Assembly (NCBI GenBank): GCA_964519345.1
Contig: CAZFKX010000008.1
Span: 55,307 to 119,306 of the forward strand
Length of the DNA: 64,000 nucleotides
Origin: Persephonella sp964519345
Lineage (GTDB): Bacteria > Aquificota > Aquificia > Aquificales > Hydrogenothermaceae
Direction: 5' to 3'
The translations under genes and the position numbers were made by a program. The notes under the pieces are model-generated. The model was not told where the DNA came from and made no database searches. It worked only from the letters and a program-made list of their open reading frames with translations. Each line of letters opens with the position of its first letter. Position 1 is the stretch's first letter. Of this stretch, positions 23,425 to 30,812 are shown piece by piece.

Positions 23425-25542
23425 TTAAACATTTTGACTTAACTGATTATCTGCAAGGGAAAGATCAAGTTTTTTAAGATCTTCATCAACACGATCAATT
23501 ACAACCTTTATCTTATCACCAAGTCTGAAAATTCTTTCTTCACCAACAAATCTCTGATTTTCTTCATCGTACTTGAAACCTTTTGGAAGCGATGTTATAT
23601 GTATAAGACCTTCCACAAGATATTTTTCTATTTCAACAAAAAGACCAAAAGAAACAACGCCTGTTATCACCCCTTCGAATTCCTCTCCTATATGAGATGC
23701 AAGTATTCTAAGTTTAAGTATCTCCAATGCATCTCTTTCAGCATCATCAGCAACTCTTTCCATTTTTGAACATTGATCAGCTACAGTTTTCAGTTTTTCA
23801 GGTAAGATTCTAAAGTCTTTTTTTGAAAATTTGTTTTTTATAGCTTTTTTCAGCATTCTATGAACATTTATATCGGCATATCTTCTTATAGGCGATGTGA
23901 AATGGGTATAACAATCTGAAGCAAGACCAAAATGCCCAATATTCTCAACTGTGTATTTCGCCTGTTTCATAGTCCTTAAAGCCATGAATCTTATAAGGTT
24001 CTCTTCAGGTGTTCCTGCGGCTTTTTCTATTATCTTCTGTATAAACTTTGGAGTTATCTTTTCTGGATAGGACACATCATAACCAAGACCGGCAACAAGA
24101 TCCACAAATTTTACAACTTTATCAAGATCAGGCTCTTCGTGTGTTCTATATATAAATGGATATCCTTTTTCCTCCATAAATCTCGCAACAGTCTCATTTG
24201 CTATTATCATAAATTCTTCTATAATTCTGTGGGCAAGATGTCTCTCATAGGGAACTACATCATAAGGATCCCCTGTATCAGTGAAAAGTATCTTACTCTC
24301 AGGCATATCAAAATCTATACTTCCTCTCTTCTCCTTTGCTTTCATAAGTATTTTTGCAAGATCTTCCATATATCTTAAAGGTTTTACAACATATGGATAT
24401 TTTTTTTCTAAAGCAGGATCTCCAACTATAAGCCTTAATGCCTCATCATAAGACAGTTTTGCTTTGCTTATAATAACGCTTTCATAAATGTTGTAGTCAA
24501 CAACTTTTCCCATCCTATTTATAAGCATTTCACAGGTAAAAGCATACTTTTTTTCACCTGGTCTTAAGCTGCATAGCTGTGCCGCCAGTCTTTCAGGAAG
24601 CATATGAAGTGCCATTTCTGGAAGATAGTATGTGTTCCCCCTTTCAAAAGCTTCTTTATCTATCTCAGAGCCTTCCTTTACATAGTAAGAAACATCTGCT
24701 ATATGAACAAATAGTCTGTAAAGATCTCCTTCTTTTTCTACAGCAACGGCATCGTCATGATCTCTCGCTGATTCTGGATCTATTGTAAAACAGATCTGAT
24801 CTGTGAGATCTTTTCTATTCTTTGTTATTCTTACAACTGAAGATAACTTTTCAGCCTCTCTTACAGCTTTTTCAGAATGTTTAAGAGGTAAGCTATACTT
24901 TCTTGCTACAATTTCGGCTACAGTTCTTGTATTTTTTGTTTTTCCAAGAATCTCTATAACCCTGCCTCTGCCTTTTATTTTTGGCGCTGGATAATCTGTT
25001 ATCTCTACCACAACATACATACCTTCTTCTAATTTTTTCTTTTTCGCCTCTTTTTTAGTTATATAGATTTTGTGCGGAATAACCGTATCTGATAAAAGTA
25101 TGTAATGACCTGTTCGATCCTTTTTATATATGCCAACTACCGTCTTAACTGCTCTTTGAACAACTTTTACTATCTTTGCTTCATCTTTCTTTCTTCTTTT
25201 TACAGCTTTTGCAAGCACAATATCTCCATCAAAAAGGTATCTCATCTGGGGAGGAGGAATGAAAAGATCTTCCACATCTTCGCCAACTATCAGAAAACCA
25301 TATCCACTTGGATGTGCTTCTACCCTACCTTCTATAAGTTCTCCCTCTTCCTTCCATTCTGTAAGAAGGTATTTACCTTTTTCATACCTGATTATCTTTT
25401 TTTTCTGGAGTTTTTTTAGAAGTTTCCTCAGTTTTTTCTTTTCAGATTTTGGAATTCCAAGCTTTTTCAAGAACATCTTAAAATAAGTCGGCTTCCTTCT
25501 ATGTCTAAGAAAATTCACTATATCTTTTTCTGTAACTTCCAT
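23425..25542 (-). CDS. rnr: Ribonuclease R (RNase II family 3'-5' exoribonuclease)
   Basis: 705 residues from the ATG at 25540-25542, chosen because GGGGG precedes it at the right distance; a longer frame would overlap argD. Cold-shock domains (about 70-210) lead to the RNB catalytic domain, with SARDHDDAVAVE supplying the metal-binding aspartates. A C-terminal S1 domain follows (FEGVITGVVSFGLFVE). It degrades structured RNA and helps ribosome quality control. The start lies 56 bases downstream of the argD stop. Confidence 0.95.
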   Translation of the reverse strand: MEVTEKDIVNFLRHRRKPTYFKMFLKKLGIPKSEKKKLRKLLKKLQKKKIIRYEKGKYLLTEWKEEGELIEGRVEAHPSGYGFLIVGEDVEDLFIPPPQMRYLFDGDIVLAKAVKRRKKDEAKIVKVVQRAVKTVVGIYKKDRTGHYILLSDTVIPHKIYITKKEAKKKKLEEGMYVVVEITDYPAPKIKGRGRVIEILGKTKNTRTVAEIVARKYSLPLKHSEKAVREAEKLSSVVRITKNRKDLTDQICFTIDPESARDHDDAVAVEKEGDLYRLFVHIADVSYYVKEGSEIDKEAFERGNTYYLPEMALHMLPERLAAQLCSLRPGEKKYAFTCEMLINRMGKVVDYNIYESVIISKAKLSYDEALRLIVGDPALEKKYPYVVKPLRYMEDLAKILMKAKEKRGSIDFDMPESKILFTDTGDPYDVVPYERHLAHRIIEEFMIIANETVARFMEEKGYPFIYRTHEEPDLDKVVKFVDLVAGLGYDVSYPEKITPKFIQKIIEKAAGTPEENLIRFMALRTMKQAKYTVENIGHFGLASDCYTHFTSPIRRYADINVHRMLKKAIKNKFSKKDFRILPEKLKTVADQCSKMERVADDAERDALEILKLRILASHIGEEFEGVITGVVSFGLFVEIEKYLVEGLIHITSLPKGFKYDEENQRFVGEERIFRLGDKIKVVIDRVDEDLKKLDLSLADNQLSQNV

Positions 25543-25597
25543 ATATCCCCCTTCAAATTTAAAACTATTACATTTCTTAATATTAGTTATTAGGCAT

Positions 25598-26764
25598 TCA
25601 TATAACAACTTTTTTAAGTATATTGATCGCCTCTAAAATATGGTCCTTTTCTATTATAAGAGGTGGCACAAATCTCAAAGTGTTACCTCCAGCAGTTCCT
25701 ATTATAAGACCTTTTTCCAGAGCTTTTTCAACAATATCTCCCGCTTTAACACTCTCAGGTAAAGGACAGCCTATCATAAGTCCTTTTCCTTTTGTCTTTA
25801 ACCCGATATTTTCAAGTTCTTTCTTTAGAAACTCCCCTTTTCTCTCAACATTTTCAAGAAATCCATCTTTCAGGACTTCTTTTAAAACAACCTTTGCCGC
25901 TGTTGTTGAGATATAATTTCCTCCAAAGGTAGAACCGTGAGTTCCGGGTGTAAAAGCTTTCGCAATATCATTTTTGGCAAGAACGCAACCTATTGGAATA
26001 CCTCCTCCAAGACCTTTAGCTAAGGTAACAATATCAGGACAGAGATCGTAATGCTGGTAAGCAAAAAGCCTTCCTGTTCTTCCTATACCAGTCTGAACTT
26101 CATCAGCAACAATTAGAATCCCATACTCTTCCCTGATTTTTAAAATTTCTGATAAGAACTCTTCATTTATAGGGTTTATACCCCCTTCTCCCTGAATAAA
26201 TTCAAACATAACAGCAGCTGTATTTTTATTCACTGCAGATCTTAAACTTTCAGTATTATTAAACTCAGCATACCTTATCCCCTGTAGTAAAGGCTCAAAA
26301 CCTTTATGATATTTAGGTTGTGCAGTTGCCGTCAAAGAACCAATAGTCCTACCATGAAATCCACCTGTAAATGTAACAATCTCAAACTTCTCCGGCTGTC
26401 CCATATCGTAAAAATACTTTCTCACAAGCTTTATTGCTGTCTCATTCGCTTCTGCTCCTGAATTGCAGAAAAATGCTCTATCAAGGCACGAGTTTTTTAT
26501 AAGGATCTCAGCGACTTCTATCTGAGGTTCAATATAAAAAAGATTTGATACATGTATAATATCCTTCAACTGTTTACAAAGAGCTTCGGTAAGAGCAGGA
26601 TGGCTGTAACCAAGTGTGTTTACCGCAATTCCTGCAAGCATATCTATATATTTTTTTCCTTCTGTATCGTAAAGATAAACACCATCTCCCTTAATAAACG
26701 ATACAGGATATCTTGAATAGTTTTGAATAAGATATCTGTTTCCTTTTTCTATAAAATCTTCCAT
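25598..26764 (-). CDS. argD: Acetylornithine / N-succinyldiaminopimelate aminotransferase
   Basis: 388 residues. PLP enzyme of arginine biosynthesis (and often lysine). The PLP lysine is K250 in TLAKGLGGGIPIG; the phosphate-binding NSGAEANE is at 101-108 and DEVQTGIGRTG at 221-231. The start is preceded by GGAGG. A possible extended -10 promoter lies at 26796-26805. Substrate range between acetylornithine and succinyl-DAP cannot be decided. Confidence 0.93.
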   Translation of the reverse strand: MEDFIEKGNRYLIQNYSRYPVSFIKGDGVYLYDTEGKKYIDMLAGIAVNTLGYSHPALTEALCKQLKDIIHVSNLFYIEPQIEVAEILIKNSCLDRAFFCNSGAEANETAIKLVRKYFYDMGQPEKFEIVTFTGGFHGRTIGSLTATAQPKYHKGFEPLLQGIRYAEFNNTESLRSAVNKNTAAVMFEFIQGEGGINPINEEFLSEILKIREEYGILIVADEVQTGIGRTGRLFAYQHYDLCPDIVTLAKGLGGGIPIGCVLAKNDIAKAFTPGTHGSTFGGNYISTTAAKVVLKEVLKDGFLENVERKGEFLKKELENIGLKTKGKGLMIGCPLPESVKAGDIVEKALEKGLIIGTAGGNTLRFVPPLIIEKDHILEAINILKKVVI

Positions 26765-26795
26765 ATACGATCTATCCTCCTTGTTTATAGAATAT

Positions 26796-26805
26796 ATATT
26801 ATCAG
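26796..26805 (-). promoter_or_regulatory. Probable extended -10 promoter of argD
   Basis: The minus strand reads CTGATAATAT: TGA followed by TAATAT at 26796-26801. No -35 box is evident. It directly abuts the inverted repeat at 26813-26849. Confidence 0.45.
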
Positions 26806-26812
26806 ACAGAAG

Positions 26813-26849
26813 TACTTAATAACTACGGTTTTTGTTTTTTTATTAAGTA
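26813..26849. repeat. 10-bp perfect inverted repeat between argD and tyrS
   Basis: TACTTAATAA at 26813-26822 and TTATTAAGTA at 26840-26849, separated by 17 bases rich in T. It sits between the divergent genes, upstream of the argD promoter and in the tyrS leader or promoter. It could be a repressor operator or an RNA hairpin. Confidence 0.5.
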
Positions 26850-26894
26850 TTTTAAAATATAAGCTGAATAAAAAATTTTGGAGGAAATGAAGAC

Positions 26895-28127
26895 TTGCTG
26901 AACTTATCTCCTGAAGAACAGCTTAAAATAATAAAAAAAGGAGTTCTTGAGATAATAAATGAGGAGGAACTTTTAGACAAACTGAAAGAGGAAAGACCTC
27001 TTATAATAAAAGCCGGTTTTGATCCTACAGCTCCAGATCTTCATCTGGGACATACTGTTTTACTCCAAAAATTGAGAACATTTCAGCAGTTAGGTCATAC
27101 AGTCTATTTTATAATAGGCGATTTTACAGCTATGATAGGAGATCCTTCAGGCAGAGATAAAACAAGACCACCTTTAACAAAAGATCAGGTGTTAGAAAAT
27201 GCCAGAACCTACAAAGAACAGGTTTTCAAAGTTTTAGATCCGAAAAAAACAGTCGTTGTTTTTAACAGTGAGTGGCTTGGAGATATGACTGCACAGGATC
27301 TTATAAAATTGACAGCAAGATACACTGTAGCAAGAATGCTTGAAAGAGATGATTTTAAGAAAAGATTTAAGGAAAATAAACCTATTGCCATACATGAGTT
27401 TATATATCCTTTACTTCAAGCTTACGATTCTGTCGCAATTAAATCAGATGTTGAGCTTGGTGGATCTGATCAGAGATTTAATCTTTTAATCGGAAGGGAT
27501 ATCCAGAAAGAGTATGGAATTGAAAAACCTCAGGTTGCTGTACTACTCCCACTTCTTGTTGGTACAGATGGCGTTAGAAAGATGAGCAAATCTTACGGAA
27601 ACTATATAGGAATCACAGAGCCTCCCGAGGAGATGTTTGGAAAAATAATGTCTATACCTGATGAACTCATGTGGGACTACTGGGAACTACTTACAGATCT
27701 CAGTATTGATGAGATAGAAAAAATGAAGAAAGATATTGAAAATAGAGTTCTTCATCCTATGGAAGTAAAGAAACAGCTTGCAATGTATATAGTAACAAGA
27801 TTTCACAGTGAGGAATCAGCTATAAAAGCAAGGGAGCATTTTGAAAAAGTTCATTCTAAAAGAGAAATACCTGAAGAGATACCGGAACCTGAATTAATAG
27901 TTGCCTCCGAAGGCAGAATCCCTCTATTTGAACTTGTTTTTAAAACAGGTTTTGCTCCTTCAAAATCTGAAGCAAGAAGACTTATAAAAGGGGGTGCCGT
28001 CAAGATTGATGGAGACAAGTTTACAGATCCTTATTTTGAGGTTGATCTAACTAAGGAGTTTGTTCTTCAGGTTGGAAAAAGAAAGTTTGCGAGAATAAAA
28101 CCTGAAAATATAAAAATAAAGGAATAA
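26895..28127 (+). CDS. tyrS: Tyrosyl-tRNA synthetase
   Basis: 410 residues. Class I enzyme with HLGH at 50-53 and KMSKS at 229-233, and an S4 RNA-binding domain at about 345-405. The pattern resembles the TyrZ subgroup. The start is TTG, placed well after a GGAGG Shine-Dalgarno; an ATG at 26887 runs into a stop at once. It lies three bases before the DedA gene. Confidence 0.96.
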   Translation: MLNLSPEEQLKIIKKGVLEIINEEELLDKLKEERPLIIKAGFDPTAPDLHLGHTVLLQKLRTFQQLGHTVYFIIGDFTAMIGDPSGRDKTRPPLTKDQVLENARTYKEQVFKVLDPKKTVVVFNSEWLGDMTAQDLIKLTARYTVARMLERDDFKKRFKENKPIAIHEFIYPLLQAYDSVAIKSDVELGGSDQRFNLLIGRDIQKEYGIEKPQVAVLLPLLVGTDGVRKMSKSYGNYIGITEPPEEMFGKIMSIPDELMWDYWELLTDLSIDEIEKMKKDIENRVLHPMEVKKQLAMYIVTRFHSEESAIKAREHFEKVHSKREIPEEIPEPELIVASEGRIPLFELVFKTGFAPSKSEARRLIKGGAVKIDGDKFTDPYFEVDLTKEFVLQVGKRKFARIKPENIKIKE

Positions 28128-28130
28128 TTA

Positions 28131-28601
28131 ATGTTTGAAGGTTTAAAACAATGGGCTGAAGAGATTGTTGCAGATTACGGATATATTGGGATATTCATTA
28201 TCTCCTTTACAGAGAGCATAATCCAACCTGTACCTCCAGATCCATTTATTACTGGAGGCACAGCTTTTGGACTATCGCCCCTATATGCTGCTCTCACAGC
28301 TGCAATTGCAAGTGTATTAGGTGGAATAGTTGGATATATATTGGGTAAATTCCTTGGTGAACCTTTTTTTAAAAAATTTATAGGTGAAAAGTATTACGAT
28401 AAAGGAGAAATACTTTTCAGAAGATATGGTATATTAGCTGTTATAATAGCAGCTATAACACCAATACCTTTTAAGGCAATCTGCTGGCTTGCAGGAATAT
28501 TTGAGATGCCTTTTATAGGTTTTGTTTTAGCTTCATTTATCGGAAGACTACCGAGATTTTTATTTATGGCGTTTTTTGGTCAATGGATAGGAAATCTATA
28601 A
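28131..28601 (+). CDS. DedA family membrane protein
   Basis: 156 residues with about four membrane helices and the DedA/VTT signature: E28-containing re-entrant start (FTESIIQPVPPDPFITGG), GGIVGYILGKFLG and the FRRYG/P-I-PFKAICWLAG region. Family members flip undecaprenyl phosphate or phospholipids. It is coupled to tyrS upstream and overlaps a small Cys-rich gene by 19 bases at its end. Confidence 0.88.
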   Translation: MFEGLKQWAEEIVADYGYIGIFIISFTESIIQPVPPDPFITGGTAFGLSPLYAALTAAIASVLGGIVGYILGKFLGEPFFKKFIGEKYYDKGEILFRRYGILAVIIAAITPIPFKAICWLAGIFEMPFIGFVLASFIGRLPRFLFMAFFGQWIGNL

Positions 28602-28762
28602 ACTGCTTCAAGTGTTGCTATTTCTACATAACATGGGACAGAAATTTTCCATATGGTTGTAAAGCATATAATTTTAAAAGCAGACAGTTGCCATCTGTTG
28701 AGGTTAAAACAGCTTCTGGGAAAGAATGTCTAAGCTTTAAAGAAAAAGATAAAAAAGTATGA
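28583..28762 (+). CDS. Small cysteine-rich protein of 59 residues
   Basis: Reads from the ATG at 28583-28585 inside the DedA gene to TGA at 28760-28762. The product has two close cysteine clusters (C8, C11, C12), C26 in FPYGCKAYNFKS and C49 in GKECLSF. The layout CxxC..TWDxxFPYGCKAxxFKS..PS..V..SG..CLxF resembles a small conserved protein I recall from Epsilonproteobacteria and Aquificae, sometimes mislabelled uracil-DNA glycosylase. It probably binds a metal. It fills the gap up to the convergent sigma factor gene, leaving only four bases. Confidence 0.75.
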   Translation: MDRKSINCFKCCYFYITWDRNFPYGCKAYNFKSRQLPSVEVKTASGKECLSFKEKDKKV

Positions 28763-28766
28763 AACT

Positions 28767-29624
28767 TTAACTTAAAAGATCTTTGAGATGTTTTTTGGTA
28801 GCTAAAGCTCTGATCTTTTTCAAGGCTCTTATCTCTATCTGTCTTACCCTTTCCCTTGATATGCCAAGTTCTTTACCAATTTCTCTGAGAGTCTTAGGTT
28901 CTTCACCATTTAGTCCAAACCTGTTTACTATAATAAATCTTTCTCTATCTGAAAGATGTGAAAGTATGTACTCTATCTCTTTTTCTATAGACTCCCTAAC
29001 TATATTTTCTTCTATATCTTTTGTACTGTGCTTTGATATCAGATCTATAAAAAATGTTCCTTCATCCATATCAACAGGAGTATCTAATGATACTGAGTGC
29101 CTCTTTATAAGAAGATAGTTCTCTATAGTTTCCTCATCTATGTCTATATCATCGTGTTCTTTCAAATACTCTCTAATCTCGCCATATTTAGGTTCTCTGT
29201 TTAATCTCTCTTTCAGTTCTAAATAGGCTGTATCTATCTTCATAGAAAGATTCTGGGTTTTCTGAGGAATTTTTATTATATCTTTCTGGCTCTGTATTGT
29301 TTGAAGTATAGACTGCTTTATCCACCATATAGCATAGGATATAAATCTGACTCCTCTTTCTGGATCAAATCTTTTTGCAGCTTCTATAAGACCTATATTC
29401 CCAGCAGATATCAACTCCTGAAAAGGGATTCCGTAACCTGTATAATTTTTTGCAACATTTACAACAAATCTTAGGTTTGATTTTATAAGTTTTTCGAGAG
29501 CTTCTTTATCTCCCTCCTTAGCCTTTTTTGCTATCTCCTTTTCTTCTTCAGGAGAAAGAAGAGGTATTTTGGATATTGAGTTCAGATAATAAGTTATACC
29601 TTCTTCATATTTAAATTTTCTCAT
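28767..29624 (-). CDS. RNA polymerase sigma-70 family factor without region 1.1
   Basis: 285 residues. Region 1.2 begins near residue 8 (YYLNSISKIPLLSPEEE), region 2 holds the core-binding and -10-melting segment (FQELISAGNIGLIEAAKRFDP, FISYAIWWIKQSILQ), region 3 is about 125-200 and region 4 contains the -35 HTH (TLREIGKELGISRERVRQIE). It is the size of RpoS/RpoH-like or group 2 factors, too short for the housekeeping RpoD. A 28-base palindrome overlies its promoter region. Which regulon it serves is unknown. Confidence 0.9.
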   Translation of the reverse strand: MRKFKYEEGITYYLNSISKIPLLSPEEEKEIAKKAKEGDKEALEKLIKSNLRFVVNVAKNYTGYGIPFQELISAGNIGLIEAAKRFDPERGVRFISYAIWWIKQSILQTIQSQKDIIKIPQKTQNLSMKIDTAYLELKERLNREPKYGEIREYLKEHDDIDIDEETIENYLLIKRHSVSLDTPVDMDEGTFFIDLISKHSTKDIEENIVRESIEKEIEYILSHLSDRERFIIVNRFGLNGEEPKTLREIGKELGISRERVRQIEIRALKKIRALATKKHLKDLLS

Positions 29625-29645
29625 TGTAACCTCTCTTAAATCCCT

Positions 29646-29673
29646 CGAATATAACTTATACAGTATATATTCG
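29646..29673. promoter_or_regulatory. Operator-like palindrome before the sigma factor gene
   Basis: Arms CGAATATA and TATATTCG are perfect 8-bp complements around a 12-base centre, 22 bases upstream of the sigma factor ATG. The centre contains a TATAAG -10-like hexamer on the minus strand, so a bound dimer would cover the promoter. It lies between the sigma factor and htrA, both on the minus strand. Confidence 0.5.
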
Positions 29674-29692
29674 GTTGTGAATTTTACTACAG

Positions 29693-30757
29693 TTAGTTTC
29701 CCTTGTCTAATCTCTCCTCAATTAAAACAGTTATAAGGATTCTCTTTCTGTTTCTCAGTATTTCTACCGATGCTTTTTCTTCTGGTTTCAGTTTTGAAAT
29801 CACCTGTCTCATACCCTGAAGATCTTTGATCTTTACATTATTGATGGATAAAATTATATCACCAGTTTTAATACCAGATTTTTTTGCTGGACTTTTTTTG
29901 AAAACTTTTATAACAAGAACTCCATGATCAATACCCAGCTTTTTTTTCATTTTTTTATCGATCTCCTGGACAAGAACACCGAGCCAGCCTCTTTTTACTT
30001 TACCATATTTTATAAGCTCCTGTGAAAGCTCTTTTACAGTATCTATAGGTATAGCAAATCCAAGTCCTTGACCTGACTGGATTATTGCTGTATTCATACC
30101 TATAACATTTCCATTAATATCAAGTAACGGGCCTCCTGAATCACCAGGATTAATGGCAGCATCGGTCTGTATATAATTTTCGTAAGGGGATATACCAAGA
30201 TTTCTGTTAAGGGCAGATATTATTCCAAGTGTAAATGTATGCCCTAAATTATAAGGACTTCCTCCTGATATGACAAAGTATCCAACTTTAAGATTCTTTG
30301 TTGTACCAAGTTTTAAAGGAGTTATACTTTTTATTTTTTCATCTATTTCAACTTTCAATACAGCTATATCAGTTTGTCTGTCCTGACCGACAATAAATCC
30401 TGATTTTTCATAACCATTGTAGAATTTAACAGTCACAGTTTTTGATTTTTCAACAACATGACTATTTGTAACTATATAAAGAAATTTCTGATCTTTCTTA
30501 ATTACAAATCCAGACCCAAGGGTCTCACTATCAAAAGGAAAAGGTTCTTCTGAAAATCTGAATATTATAGGAGTTTTTCCTGATTTTGATTGTGTCAGTA
30601 TTGTTACTATGGATGGTGTAACCTTCTGAATAATACCTGCAAACCTTTCCTGTATTTGAATAACAGGATCCTTTTCCTCTTTTCTTTCAGCTTTCTGTTC
30701 ACAGGAAAGGAAAAAAATCATGGAAAGAAAAGATAATAAAATATAAAATTGATGCAT
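29693..30757 (-). CDS. htrA: HtrA/Deg-type serine protease, predicted lipoprotein
   Basis: 354 residues from the ATG at 30755-30757 (a GTG two codons earlier is less likely). The N-terminal signal ends in the lipobox FLSC with C19, so it should be membrane-anchored in the periplasm instead of free. The trypsin-like triad is complete: H in TNSHVVE, D in DRQTDIAVL, S in NPGDSGGPL. One PDZ domain follows (about 255-345), like DegS rather than DegP. It degrades or signals misfolded envelope proteins. It lies upstream of the sigma factor gene on the same strand. Confidence 0.92.
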   Translation of the reverse strand: MHQFYILLSFLSMIFFLSCEQKAERKEEKDPVIQIQERFAGIIQKVTPSIVTILTQSKSGKTPIIFRFSEEPFPFDSETLGSGFVIKKDQKFLYIVTNSHVVEKSKTVTVKFYNGYEKSGFIVGQDRQTDIAVLKVEIDEKIKSITPLKLGTTKNLKVGYFVISGGSPYNLGHTFTLGIISALNRNLGISPYENYIQTDAAINPGDSGGPLLDINGNVIGMNTAIIQSGQGLGFAIPIDTVKELSQELIKYGKVKRGWLGVLVQEIDKKMKKKLGIDHGVLVIKVFKKSPAKKSGIKTGDIILSINNVKIKDLQGMRQVISKLKPEEKASVEILRNRKRILITVLIEERLDKGN

Positions 30758-30812
30758 AAGCACCCTCAGGGTAGGATTTTCTTTAAAATTATAACATCAA
30801 AGGAGAAAGCAG

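Noticed and set aside
25543..25608. Longer start for RNase R
   Set aside because: It would overlap the argD end and lacks a Shine-Dalgarno, whereas the ATG at 25542 has GGGGG at the right distance.
26765..26894. T-box leader for tyrS
   Set aside because: The gap is only about 130 bases; no T-box core sequence or terminator/antiterminator stems were seen, only one inverted repeat.
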